Positions 25,181 to 32,691 of a DNA stretch of 64,000 bases are shown piece after piece. Position numbers and translations under genes: made by a program. How positions within the stretch are numbered: the first letter of the stretch is position 1; every line of letters starts with the position of its first letter. Source of the DNA: Deinococcus yavapaiensis KR-236 (lineage in GTDB: Bacteria > Deinococcota > Deinococci > Deinococcales > Deinococcaceae); assembly GCF_003217515.1 (NCBI RefSeq), contig NZ_QJSX01000012.1, positions 62,001-126,000 on the forward strand. Reading direction: 5' to 3'. The notes below the pieces were generated by a model. That model saw nothing but the letters and a program-made list of their open reading frames with translations, did not search any database and was not told the origin of the DNA.

Positions 25181-25872
25181 GCAGGCCGAACGTCGTGGTG
25201 GTGAAGGACGCGCTCGAAGCGGCGCGGGTCGCCGCCGACATCATCGCGCGGATCGTTCGAGACAAGCCGACGGCGGCCTTGCTGGTCGCCACGGGCAACA
25301 CGCCCCTTCCGGCGTACGCGGAACTCGCGCGGCGGGCGGAGAACGGCGAGGTGGACTTCTCGCGGGTCCTCGCCGTGCAACTCGACGAGTACGTCGGCTT
25401 GGAGGAGGACGATCCGCGATCTTTGTGGAGGTGGACACGGCGTTCGTTCGTCGACCCGCTCGGTGTGACGCGCACCTTGCGCCTCGTCGACGTGACGACC
25501 TTCGACGACGACATCGCCAAGGTCGGGGGGCTGGACCTCGCCGTTCTCGGGCTCGGCCCGAACGGCCACCTGGGCTTCAACGAGCCGCCGTGCGACGAGC
25601 ACGCCAAGACGCGTGAAGTGGACCTCACGCCCGAAAGCCTCGTCAGCAACGCTCGGTACTTCGATCTGCCCGTGCCGACCCGCGCGCGAACGGCGGGCAT
25701 GACGACGATCCTCTCGGCGCGCGAGAAGTTGCTGATCGTGACGGGCGCGCACAAACGCCGCATCCTGGCTCGCACGCTCGACGAGGTGTCGTCGCGTGAC
25801 GTTCCGGCGTCGTGGCTGCGAGGAGAGGACACCACCGTCGTGGCGGACGAGGAGGCGAGGCCACGTGACTGA
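25177..25872 (+). CDS. Glucosamine-6-phosphate deaminase-like (NagB family)
   Basis: 231 residues, a little shorter than NagB of Bacillus or Escherichia. The fold markers are GNTPLPAYAEL (phosphate loop), LDEYVGL with the catalytic Asp, and GLGPNGHLGFNEPP with the active-site His. NagB converts glucosamine-6-phosphate to fructose-6-phosphate plus ammonia. The GNTP start of the phosphate loop departs from the usual GxTP, and the C-terminal lid is short, so a related sugar-phosphate isomerase is not excluded. It overlaps the upstream GH4 gene by 4 bp and the downstream kinase by 8 bp. Confidence 0.8.
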   Translation: MSRPNVVVVKDALEAARVAADIIARIVRDKPTAALLVATGNTPLPAYAELARRAENGEVDFSRVLAVQLDEYVGLEEDDPRSLWRWTRRSFVDPLGVTRTLRLVDVTTFDDDIAKVGGLDLAVLGLGPNGHLGFNEPPCDEHAKTREVDLTPESLVSNARYFDLPVPTRARTAGMTTILSAREKLLIVTGAHKRRILARTLDEVSSRDVPASWLRGEDTTVVADEEARPRD

Positions 25873-26845
25873 AGCCAGAGACGTCGTGGTAGGCGTCGAC
25901 GCGGGCAGCACGAAGACGATCGCGCTCGTCGTGTCGCGCGAGGGACGAGTCGTCGGGGCGGCTCGGGGGGGTCGATCGAACCTCTACCTTTCACGTGAGG
26001 AAGCCTCGGCAGCTGTCGAGGCGGCGGTGACGAACGCGCTTGGCGAAGCGCGCCGGACGGACCGCGACCTCGCGGCGATCGCCCTGAGCGCGACCGGAGC
26101 CGACTGGCCAGAGGACTTCACCGTTCTACGCGCCCACCTCGCCGCCCGCTGGCCGGACGCTCGGCACGTCGTCGTGAACGACGCGGTCGGCGCCCTCGAA
26201 GCGACCGGGGCGCGCGGTCCGGCCGTGATGGTCGCGTGCGGAACCGGCGCGGGCACCGCCGCTCGCGGCCTCGACGGCACGGTGTGGCACTCGAGCTTTT
26301 GGCAGGAGCCGCAAGGAGCCGAGGAACTCGGGCGCCTCGCCTTGAAGGCGGTGTACCGTGCCGCGTTGGGCGTCGACGCGCCGACCCGTCTCACGAACCG
26401 CGTGCTGAGCACGTTCGACTTGCCGTCCGTAGAGGCGCTGTTGCACGCGTTCACGCGCCGAGAGCAGTCGTTGTCGCCTCGCGTCGGCCACCTCGCCCGA
26501 ATCCTGCTCGACGTCGCCGCCGAAGGAGACGAGACCGCTTGGCGCCTCGTGGACCGTCACGGCGAGGCCCTCGCTCGGTACGCGGCGGCGAGCGCTCGGC
26601 AAGTCGGCCTCGCGGACGGCTTCGCGTTGTTCATGGCGGGCGGCGTGATGCGTCATCCCTCGCGGCTGCTGTCCGATCGACTCGAAGAGCACGCTCGCCG
26701 ACTCGCGCCGAACATCACCGCGCACCTCTCGCCGCACGAACCCGTCATGGGGGCCGTACGCCTCGCACTTCGCGCGGTCGGGGCGGACGAGGACGCTTGC
26801 GAACGGCGAACGCCGTCGTTGCCCGAGCATCTCTACCTCACGTGA
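25865..26845 (+). CDS. BadF/BadG/BcrA-type ATPase, probable N-acetylglucosamine kinase
   Basis: 326 residues of the ASKHA (actin/hexokinase) fold: VVGVDAGSTKTIALVV (phosphate 1), VNDAVGALEA (connect 1), VACGTGAGTAARG (phosphate 2) and LFMAGGVMRHP (adenosine motif). Eukaryote-like N-acetylglucosamine kinases belong to this family. It overlaps the deaminase-like gene by 8 bp and closes the operon before a hairpin, so it probably phosphorylates the sugar released by the GH4 enzyme. The sugar itself is inferred from context. Confidence 0.85.
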   Translation: MTEARDVVVGVDAGSTKTIALVVSREGRVVGAARGGRSNLYLSREEASAAVEAAVTNALGEARRTDRDLAAIALSATGADWPEDFTVLRAHLAARWPDARHVVVNDAVGALEATGARGPAVMVACGTGAGTAARGLDGTVWHSSFWQEPQGAEELGRLALKAVYRAALGVDAPTRLTNRVLSTFDLPSVEALLHAFTRREQSLSPRVGHLARILLDVAAEGDETAWRLVDRHGEALARYAAASARQVGLADGFALFMAGGVMRHPSRLLSDRLEEHARRLAPNITAHLSPHEPVMGAVRLALRAVGADEDACERRTPSLPEHLYLT

Positions 26846-26864
26846 CTGGACTCGCCAAGTTCAT

Positions 26865-26891
26865 GAAAGCGCCCGCATCGTGGGCGCTTTC
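26865..26891 (+). terminator. Hairpin terminator of the GH4 operon
   Basis: GAAAGCGCCC and GGGCGCTTTC form a 10-bp stem with a 7-nt loop, followed by TCTTGCC, 19 bp after the kinase stop. Confidence 0.65.
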
Positions 26892-26917
26892 TCTTGCCCC
26901 GCGAAGCCTCGAAGGCG

Positions 26918-26934
26918 ATCATGCGAAATTCACT
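26918..26934 (+). promoter_or_regulatory. Conserved operator-like motif C (11-bp direct repeat)
   Basis: ATCATGCGAAATTCACT, 32 nt before the ATG of paralogue copy 4. It matches motifs A and B at ATCAYGC-N4-TTCACT and keeps the 11-bp TCAY/TCAC interval. Confidence 0.5.
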
Positions 26935-26966
26935 GTCTTCACGGCATGCTCGCGTTCGGAGGCAGC

Positions 26967-27755
26967 ATGCAAAGCAAAGTTCGGACAACGGTGATTTCTA
27001 CGATGGTGGTTCTCGGCAGCGTGTGGAGCGCGGCGAACGCGGCGACGACCGCGCCTTTGAAGGGTCGGGCGCTCGACGAGCGTGGTCGTCCCGTCGCAGG
27101 CGCGGTCGTCATGATCGAGCCCGTGAGCTTCTCGGGCCTCGTCGAGGCGAAAACGGACGCGTCGGGCGCCTTCGTCTCCGTGCCGCTCAACGGAGCCGTC
27201 GCGCCGTTCCGCGCCCGGGCGTACAAGGTCGTGAATTACAACGGCCAGCGTTACTGCGTCCGGCTCGCGCCGGAGACCGCGGCGGACGCCGAGCTGTTCA
27301 ATCCGTCGAGTCGGCCCGTGCGTAACTTTCGCTGGCGCATGACCGGAGCGACCGGCGACGCGCCCGACGCGATCGGCAGCGACGCGTGGGGCGGCTCCAT
27401 CTCGTTCTCGAACCGCATCAACATCGATTCGAACGAGCCGGAGTACGTGAAGCCCGACGACAAGATCGAACTCACGATGGTGCCGCGAGGCCCGCTCATC
27501 GACGGCAGCACGGGCCGAACCTTGACGAAGGTCGTGCGCGCCAAGGACATCGTCGCGAACCTTCCGGTGGGGTGGTACGGCGTCACGGCGAAGCTCGTGC
27601 GGTCCGACGGCACGAAAGAATCCTTGAAGGTCAGCATGAGCTATTACGACGAAGAGCCCGCGTCCTCGGTGGACTTCATGTTCAAAGGCTTCGAAAACTG
27701 CGGGCACACCGGCACCTTCGTTCGCACGCCTTTATACGTGTCCCGCACGCCTTGA
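26967..27755 (+). CDS. Secreted protein of the carboxypeptidase-regulatory-like paralogue family (copy 4)
   Basis: 262 residues from the ATG at 26967, with CGGAGG upstream. A signal peptide (VISTMVVLGSVWSAANA-A) precedes the regulatory-like module (KGRALDERGRPVAGAVVMIEP, KTDASGAFVSVPLNG) and the family domain (KVVNYNGQRYCVRLAP, RPVRNFRWRMTG, DAWGGSISFSN, PRGPLIDGSTG, LPVGWYGVTAKL) with the terminal FENCGHTGTFVRTPLYVSRTP. It is the closest relative of copy 3, which lies about 9 kb away on the other strand. Motif C sits 32 nt upstream. The paired cysteines (YCVR and NCGH) in copies 3 and 4 could form a disulfide outside the cell. Confidence 0.8.
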   Translation: MQSKVRTTVISTMVVLGSVWSAANAATTAPLKGRALDERGRPVAGAVVMIEPVSFSGLVEAKTDASGAFVSVPLNGAVAPFRARAYKVVNYNGQRYCVRLAPETAADAELFNPSSRPVRNFRWRMTGATGDAPDAIGSDAWGGSISFSNRINIDSNEPEYVKPDDKIELTMVPRGPLIDGSTGRTLTKVVRAKDIVANLPVGWYGVTAKLVRSDGTKESLKVSMSYYDEEPASSVDFMFKGFENCGHTGTFVRTPLYVSRTP

Positions 27756-27847
27756 AAAGCGAGCCGTCTCGGTCGTTCCCGCCGCGTTCCGCTGGAATTC
27801 GGGAGATGCCGGGCACCTTCGCGGAGAGAAGGGCGAATCGGACGCGC

Positions 27848-27853
27848 TACACT
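27848..27853 (+). promoter_or_regulatory. -10 box before the first LuxR-type regulator
   Basis: TACACT, 11 nt before the ATG at 27865, giving a leader of only about 4-5 nt. No ribosome-binding site is present. Confidence 0.45.
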
Positions 27854-27864
27854 GCGTTCACTTC

Positions 27865-30216
27865 ATGAGCATGTCGCCTCGCGTGCGCTTGAGCGAACCC
27901 CTGATCGGACGAGCGGACGAACAGGCCGAACTTCGCGCCCTCCTCGCGAACCGCTCGGTTCGGCTCGTCACCCTCACCGGACCGGGAGGCGTCGGCAAGA
28001 CTTGCTTGGCCAACGCCGTCCTCGGGGACGTCCGAGACCTTTTCGCAGACGGCGCGTACCACGTACCGCTCGAAGACGTGCGGGAAGCGGCCGACGTTCA
28101 AGTCGCCGTCGCGAGCGCCCTGGGTTTGGAAGGCCCCGGCAGCTGGGCGGCGATCGGCGACGCCTTGGAAGCTCGGCAAGTTCTGCTCGTGCTCGACAAC
28201 TTCGAGCACTTGACGAGCGCGGCCGACTTGCTGCCGAGCTTGCTGGCGCGAGCGCCGAGCGTCAAGTTGCTCGTCACGAGCCGCGCGCCGCTGCGCCTCT
28301 CCGCCGAACGCCAGTACCTCGTGCGGCCTCTCCTGGTGCCCGCGCCGACCCTCGCGCCCAGCGCCGTGTTGGCGTTCGACGCGGTGCGGTTGTTCGTGGA
28401 GCGCGCCCGTTCCGTTCGCGCCGACCTCGACTTGGGTGAGGCGAACGCCTCGGTACTCGGCGAGATCGCGCGCCAACTCGACGGATTGCCGCTCGCGCTG
28501 GAATTGGCGGCCGCTCGGTTACGGCTGTTTTCGCCCGCTGAGTTGCTCGAGCGGCTCGAACGTCCCTTGGCGCTTCTCACGACCGGTCATCGTGACGCGC
28601 CCGCGCGTCACCGCACGCTGCACTCCACGATTCAGTGGAGCGTGCAGTTGCTTTCTCCCGTCGCGCGCCGGGTGTTCGCACGACTCGCCGTCTTCGCGGG
28701 AAGCTTCACGCTCGAAGCGGCGGAAGAAGTGGGCGGCGCCGGGGAAGACGCGCTCGACGCGCTCACCTCGCTCGTAGAGGGAAGCCTCGTGCAAGTCGTG
28801 GCGCAAGGCGCCTCCACGCGCTTGCGGCTGCTCGAACCTCTGCGCGCCTTCGCTGGCGCCCTCCTCGACGAGGTGAACGAACGCGGGGCCACGGCCGAGC
28901 GGCACGCCGCCTACTACCTGCGGTCGTGCGAGACGTTGGAGCCGGACTTGCATGGGCCCGGCCAAGCGCGGGCGCTCGCGGTTCTCGAGTCGGAGGAAGG
29001 AAACGTTCGCGCGGCGCTCGCCTTCGCGGGGTCGCGCGGCCTCGGCGACGTGACGGCACGCTTTTGCGCCGCCCTTTGGTTTTACTGGTGGCTTCGGGCG
29101 CGACATCAAGAAAGCCGAAGGTACTTCGACGCGGCGCTGCAGGAATTGGACGAGTTGCCGTCGCTCGTGCGCGCCAGGTTGCTGCTCGCGGCGGGCAGCA
29201 ACGACTATCTGCAAGGACAACTTCGCCAAGCCATGACTCGCTGCGAGGCTTGCCTGCACCTGCTCGACCACTTCGCGGCCGTCACCCCGGAGGAAGCGCG
29301 AACGGTGGAGCGCACGCGGACGGTGGCCTTGCTCGGCGTGGGCTTGTGCGCCCTCGACTTGGGTGAGGCGGCGCGCGCGCAACGCGACCTCGGCGAAGCG
29401 CGCACGCGCGCCCTCGCCTGGCGAGGATCGTCCGACGCGGTGGCGGCGGCGCAGGCGCTCGGTCGTCTCGCGCTCGCGCGCGGGGAGCGCGAGGCGGCCC
29501 GCGCCTGGTTCGAGGCGACCGTGCGCGAAGCGCGAGCCTTGGCGGTCGCCAACAGCGAAGCCTCCGGGTTGCAAGGGCTGGGGTTGTGCCACCTTCCCGA
29601 CGCGCCCGCCTCGGCGTACGACGCCTTGACCCGCGCCTTGACGCTGGCGGAAAGCGTCGGGGACGCCCGGGTGGTCGCGTCGGCCTTCGAAGGGCTGGCG
29701 CTCGTGGGCCTCGTCGAGAAGCGCGGCGAGGAGGCGCTCGCGCTGTTCGGATCGGTGGAAGGTTGGCGAGACGCCCTCTCGCTTCGCCGAACGTCCGTCG
29801 AACACACCGCGTACGCGGCCTTTCTCGACGCGGCGCGCGCAACTTCGGCGGGCGCGTTCGACGCCGCTTGGCAAGCGGGCGCCCGCCTGTCTCCCGAAGA
29901 CGCCTGGACGCGCTTGCGGGCCGCCTTGCGCCCGGATTCGAGCGACGGTGACCGGGCGCCGCCCTCGAACGCCGCCGAGAACGAGCGTCTCGAAGGCGAG
30001 CGCGATCTCCTCCTCGACCTCACGCCGCGAGAGCGCGAAGTGCTGGAGCTCGTGGCGCGCGGTCTCACGAACCGGCAAGTCGCGGCCGCGCTGCAGTTGA
30101 GCGTGCACACCGTGGCCGCGCATGTCCGCTCGGTCTTTTCGAAGCTCGACGTGCAAACGCGAACGGGCGCGGTTCGCGCCGCCATCGCGCGAGGTTGGCT
30201 CGGCGCCCCCCGGTGA
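27865..30216 (+). CDS. LuxR-family ATPase transcriptional regulator
   Basis: 783 residues. An NB-ARC/STAND-like NTPase fills the N-terminal half: Walker A GPGGVGKT (39-46) and Walker B VLLVLDNFEHL. The centre and C-terminal half are TPR-like helices. A LuxR helix-turn-helix ends the protein (about 715-778: LTPREREVLELVARGLTNRQVAAALQLSVHTVAAHV). Such proteins couple ligand or partner sensing to DNA binding. It converges on a paralogue with only 23 bp between the stops. The target genes are unknown. Confidence 0.85.
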   Translation: MSMSPRVRLSEPLIGRADEQAELRALLANRSVRLVTLTGPGGVGKTCLANAVLGDVRDLFADGAYHVPLEDVREAADVQVAVASALGLEGPGSWAAIGDALEARQVLLVLDNFEHLTSAADLLPSLLARAPSVKLLVTSRAPLRLSAERQYLVRPLLVPAPTLAPSAVLAFDAVRLFVERARSVRADLDLGEANASVLGEIARQLDGLPLALELAAARLRLFSPAELLERLERPLALLTTGHRDAPARHRTLHSTIQWSVQLLSPVARRVFARLAVFAGSFTLEAAEEVGGAGEDALDALTSLVEGSLVQVVAQGASTRLRLLEPLRAFAGALLDEVNERGATAERHAAYYLRSCETLEPDLHGPGQARALAVLESEEGNVRAALAFAGSRGLGDVTARFCAALWFYWWLRARHQESRRYFDAALQELDELPSLVRARLLLAAGSNDYLQGQLRQAMTRCEACLHLLDHFAAVTPEEARTVERTRTVALLGVGLCALDLGEAARAQRDLGEARTRALAWRGSSDAVAAAQALGRLALARGEREAARAWFEATVREARALAVANSEASGLQGLGLCHLPDAPASAYDALTRALTLAESVGDARVVASAFEGLALVGLVEKRGEEALALFGSVEGWRDALSLRRTSVEHTAYAAFLDAARATSAGAFDAAWQAGARLSPEDAWTRLRAALRPDSSDGDRAPPSNAAENERLEGERDLLLDLTPREREVLELVARGLTNRQVAAALQLSVHTVAAHVRSVFSKLDVQTRTGAVRAAIARGWLGAPR

Positions 30217-30239
30217 CGGGCTTGCAAAGTTCGCGTCGC

Positions 30240-32612
30240 CTACGCCAAGCCGAGGTCGAGCGCGACGCGCGTCGCGCTCGACCTCGTGGTCACGTTCAAC
30301 TTCGAGAAGATGCCGCGGACGTGCGCGCTGATGGTGTGAGGACTCGTGCCGAGCTCCGACGCGATCTGCTTGTTCGTGAGGCCTCGCGCGATGGCGCGCA
30401 ACACTTCCAGTTCGCGTGGCGTGAGCGAGAACACCCCTCCCTCCTCGCTTCCCGAAGAAGGCTTGGAGGCGTCGGTCGTTGCACCTTGCACCGAAACGAC
30501 CGACGTCTCGGCCTCGACTTCGCGGGCGTACTCGAACATCTCGCGCGGCGAGAGTCGAGCGCCCTCCTCGAACGCCCCCGCGAACGCGCCGGCGAGCAGG
30601 GTGCGGGCCGTCTCTTGGTGGGGCGCGTACAAGAAGCGCTCCGTCGGCGCCACGGGAACGCCGAAGCGTGAACGAAGCCGATCCGCCGCGCCCCACAAGT
30701 GCGCGGCGCGCGTCATGTCACCGTCGATCGTGGCGGTGACCGCCAGCCCTTCGAGGAAATACGCGGCGAGCATCGGGTTGCCGATGGACCACACGACGTC
30801 CAGCCCGCTCAGCAGCGACGCGCGCGCGCCCGCGAGGTCGCCCGTCATGAGGATCGCCAAGCCGAGGGCGTGCTGCGCGAAGACCGCGTACGCCACGTCG
30901 CCGACATCGTGGAATTGACGCGCCGCTTCCCGCAAGGGTTCGAGGGCTTCTCGCGGTCGTTGCTGCTCGACGAGCAACCGACCGCGGCTGGACTGCGCGA
31001 GTCCTTGCAAAAAGCGGTCTTCAAGCGAGCGGGCGAGGTGCGACGCGCGGCGAAACTGCTCGTCCGCCTCGTCGTAGCGGCGCTCGTCCATCGCGGCGAG
31101 TCCCGCGCCAATGGTGCTCCACGTTTCGCCGCGCGCGTCTCCCACCTCGCGAAAGAGCGGCAAGGTGGCGCGACTGACTTCGGCGGCGTACGCGAAGTCA
31201 CCTTGCATGTAAGCCAAGCGACCCGCCGCCCACGAAGCCCACGCGTAGTCGGCCGTCGACAAGTCGTCTTCTCGGCCGAGCACTTCGCTCATGAAGCGTC
31301 GTCCCTCGTCGTGAAAGCCGCGTTTCGTCCACGCGTACCACAAGCCGTGCCCGATGCGCGCGGCCGTCGTCGTGTCGCCGACGTCGAGCGCGAAGCGCAG
31401 GGCCGCGTGGAAGTTGGGCTGATCCTCGTCGAACAGAAGCGGCCAACGCTTCTGTCCCTCCTCGAACAAGTCGGTGTTCACGGCCCGCGCCAAGTCCTGG
31501 AAATACGACGCGTGCCGCCGCCGCACGTCGCGCTCCTCGCCGCTTTCGCGCAACTTTTCCGCCGCGTACTCACGAATGGTCTCCAGCAGCACGAAGCGCT
31601 CCTCGCGGTTCGCGCGTGTCACGAGGCTGTGCTCGACGAGCGCTTCGAGCAACGGCAGCGGCTCGTCGTCGGCTCGCACGACCGCTTCCATCGCCGAGAC
31701 GTCGAAGGTGCCGACGAAGACGGACAAGTGCCGCAAGGCGCGCTGCTCGGCGGGCCGAAGAAGGTCGTAGCTCCAATCGAGAGTCGCGCGCAGCGTTCGC
31801 TGACGGTCCGGAAGGTCGCGCGGCCCTTGCGTGAGAAGCGACAAGCGGGTCGCGCCGCCGTCGAGGCGTTCGAGCAGACCGCGCGGTGAGAACAGGCGAA
31901 CGCGGGCCGCCGCGAGTTCGAGCGCCAGCGGCAAGCCGTCGAGGCGGTGGCAAAGCGTGGCGATCACCTGCGCGTTCGCGTCCACGTCCAAAAGCTGCCC
32001 GTTGGCCGCCGCACGCTGCACGAACAGGCGCGTCGCGGGCGCCTCGAAAATCGCTTGCTTGGTGACCGACGGGTTCGGCAGCGTGAGAGAGGGCAGCCTC
32101 AGGGGCGCGAGCGGATACTCGTGCTCGGCCGCGATCCTCAACGGCGCTCGGCTCGTCACGAGCACTTTCGACGAGCCGCCGGCTTCCAGCAACGAGGTGA
32201 TCGTCGTGGACGCGGCGAGCAGGTGCTCGAAGTTGTCGAGCACCAAGAGCAAGTCACGACTTTCCAGCGCGTCCACGAGCGCTTCGCGCGGTGACTTGGC
32301 CGGGTCGTGGGCGCCGAGCGCCCGGACGATCGAGGCTTCCAAGAGGCGTTCGTCGCGCACGGGCGCGAGTGCGACGAAGGTGATGCCGTCCCGAAACGCT
32401 CCGGTGACCTCCGCGTCTTGCGCGACGGCGAGCGCCAAGCGGGTCTTGCCGACGCCGCCCGGCCCGGTGATCGTGACGAGCGAAACGCCCGGGTCCGCCA
32501 AGAGCTTCGAAACCGCCTGCACGTCCGAAGCCCGTCCCAGCAAGGGCGTCATGCTCTTGAAGGACGGGCCGGTCGCCCGTTCGGCACGTTCCGACGGGAT
32601 GATCTCGCTCAT
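30240..32612 (-). CDS. LuxR-family ATPase transcriptional regulator (convergent paralogue)
   Basis: 790 residues from the ATG at 32612. The same layout as the convergent gene: Walker A GPGGVGKT (50-57), LLLVLDNFEHL (Walker B), winged helix and TPR region, then a C-terminal LuxR helix-turn-helix (LTPRELEVLRAIARGLTNKQIASELGTSPHTISAHVRGIFSKLNV). The frame is open for another 65 codons upstream, but this ATG follows a TACAAA hexamer by 10 nt and upstream codons look non-coding. The pair probably arose by duplication, though they are well diverged. The regulon is unknown. Confidence 0.85.
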   Translation of the reverse strand: MSEIIPSERAERATGPSFKSMTPLLGRASDVQAVSKLLADPGVSLVTITGPGGVGKTRLALAVAQDAEVTGAFRDGITFVALAPVRDERLLEASIVRALGAHDPAKSPREALVDALESRDLLLVLDNFEHLLAASTTITSLLEAGGSSKVLVTSRAPLRIAAEHEYPLAPLRLPSLTLPNPSVTKQAIFEAPATRLFVQRAAANGQLLDVDANAQVIATLCHRLDGLPLALELAAARVRLFSPRGLLERLDGGATRLSLLTQGPRDLPDRQRTLRATLDWSYDLLRPAEQRALRHLSVFVGTFDVSAMEAVVRADDEPLPLLEALVEHSLVTRANREERFVLLETIREYAAEKLRESGEERDVRRRHASYFQDLARAVNTDLFEEGQKRWPLLFDEDQPNFHAALRFALDVGDTTTAARIGHGLWYAWTKRGFHDEGRRFMSEVLGREDDLSTADYAWASWAAGRLAYMQGDFAYAAEVSRATLPLFREVGDARGETWSTIGAGLAAMDERRYDEADEQFRRASHLARSLEDRFLQGLAQSSRGRLLVEQQRPREALEPLREAARQFHDVGDVAYAVFAQHALGLAILMTGDLAGARASLLSGLDVVWSIGNPMLAAYFLEGLAVTATIDGDMTRAAHLWGAADRLRSRFGVPVAPTERFLYAPHQETARTLLAGAFAGAFEEGARLSPREMFEYAREVEAETSVVSVQGATTDASKPSSGSEEGGVFSLTPRELEVLRAIARGLTNKQIASELGTSPHTISAHVRGIFSKLNVTTRSSATRVALDLGLA

Positions 32613-32691
32613 ACGATGACTGTTTGTACCACATCGTTTCGCCGGTTTCACCGAGCGAAACCCGGCGGCCGAGCGTGAAGCGATCCAGGTG

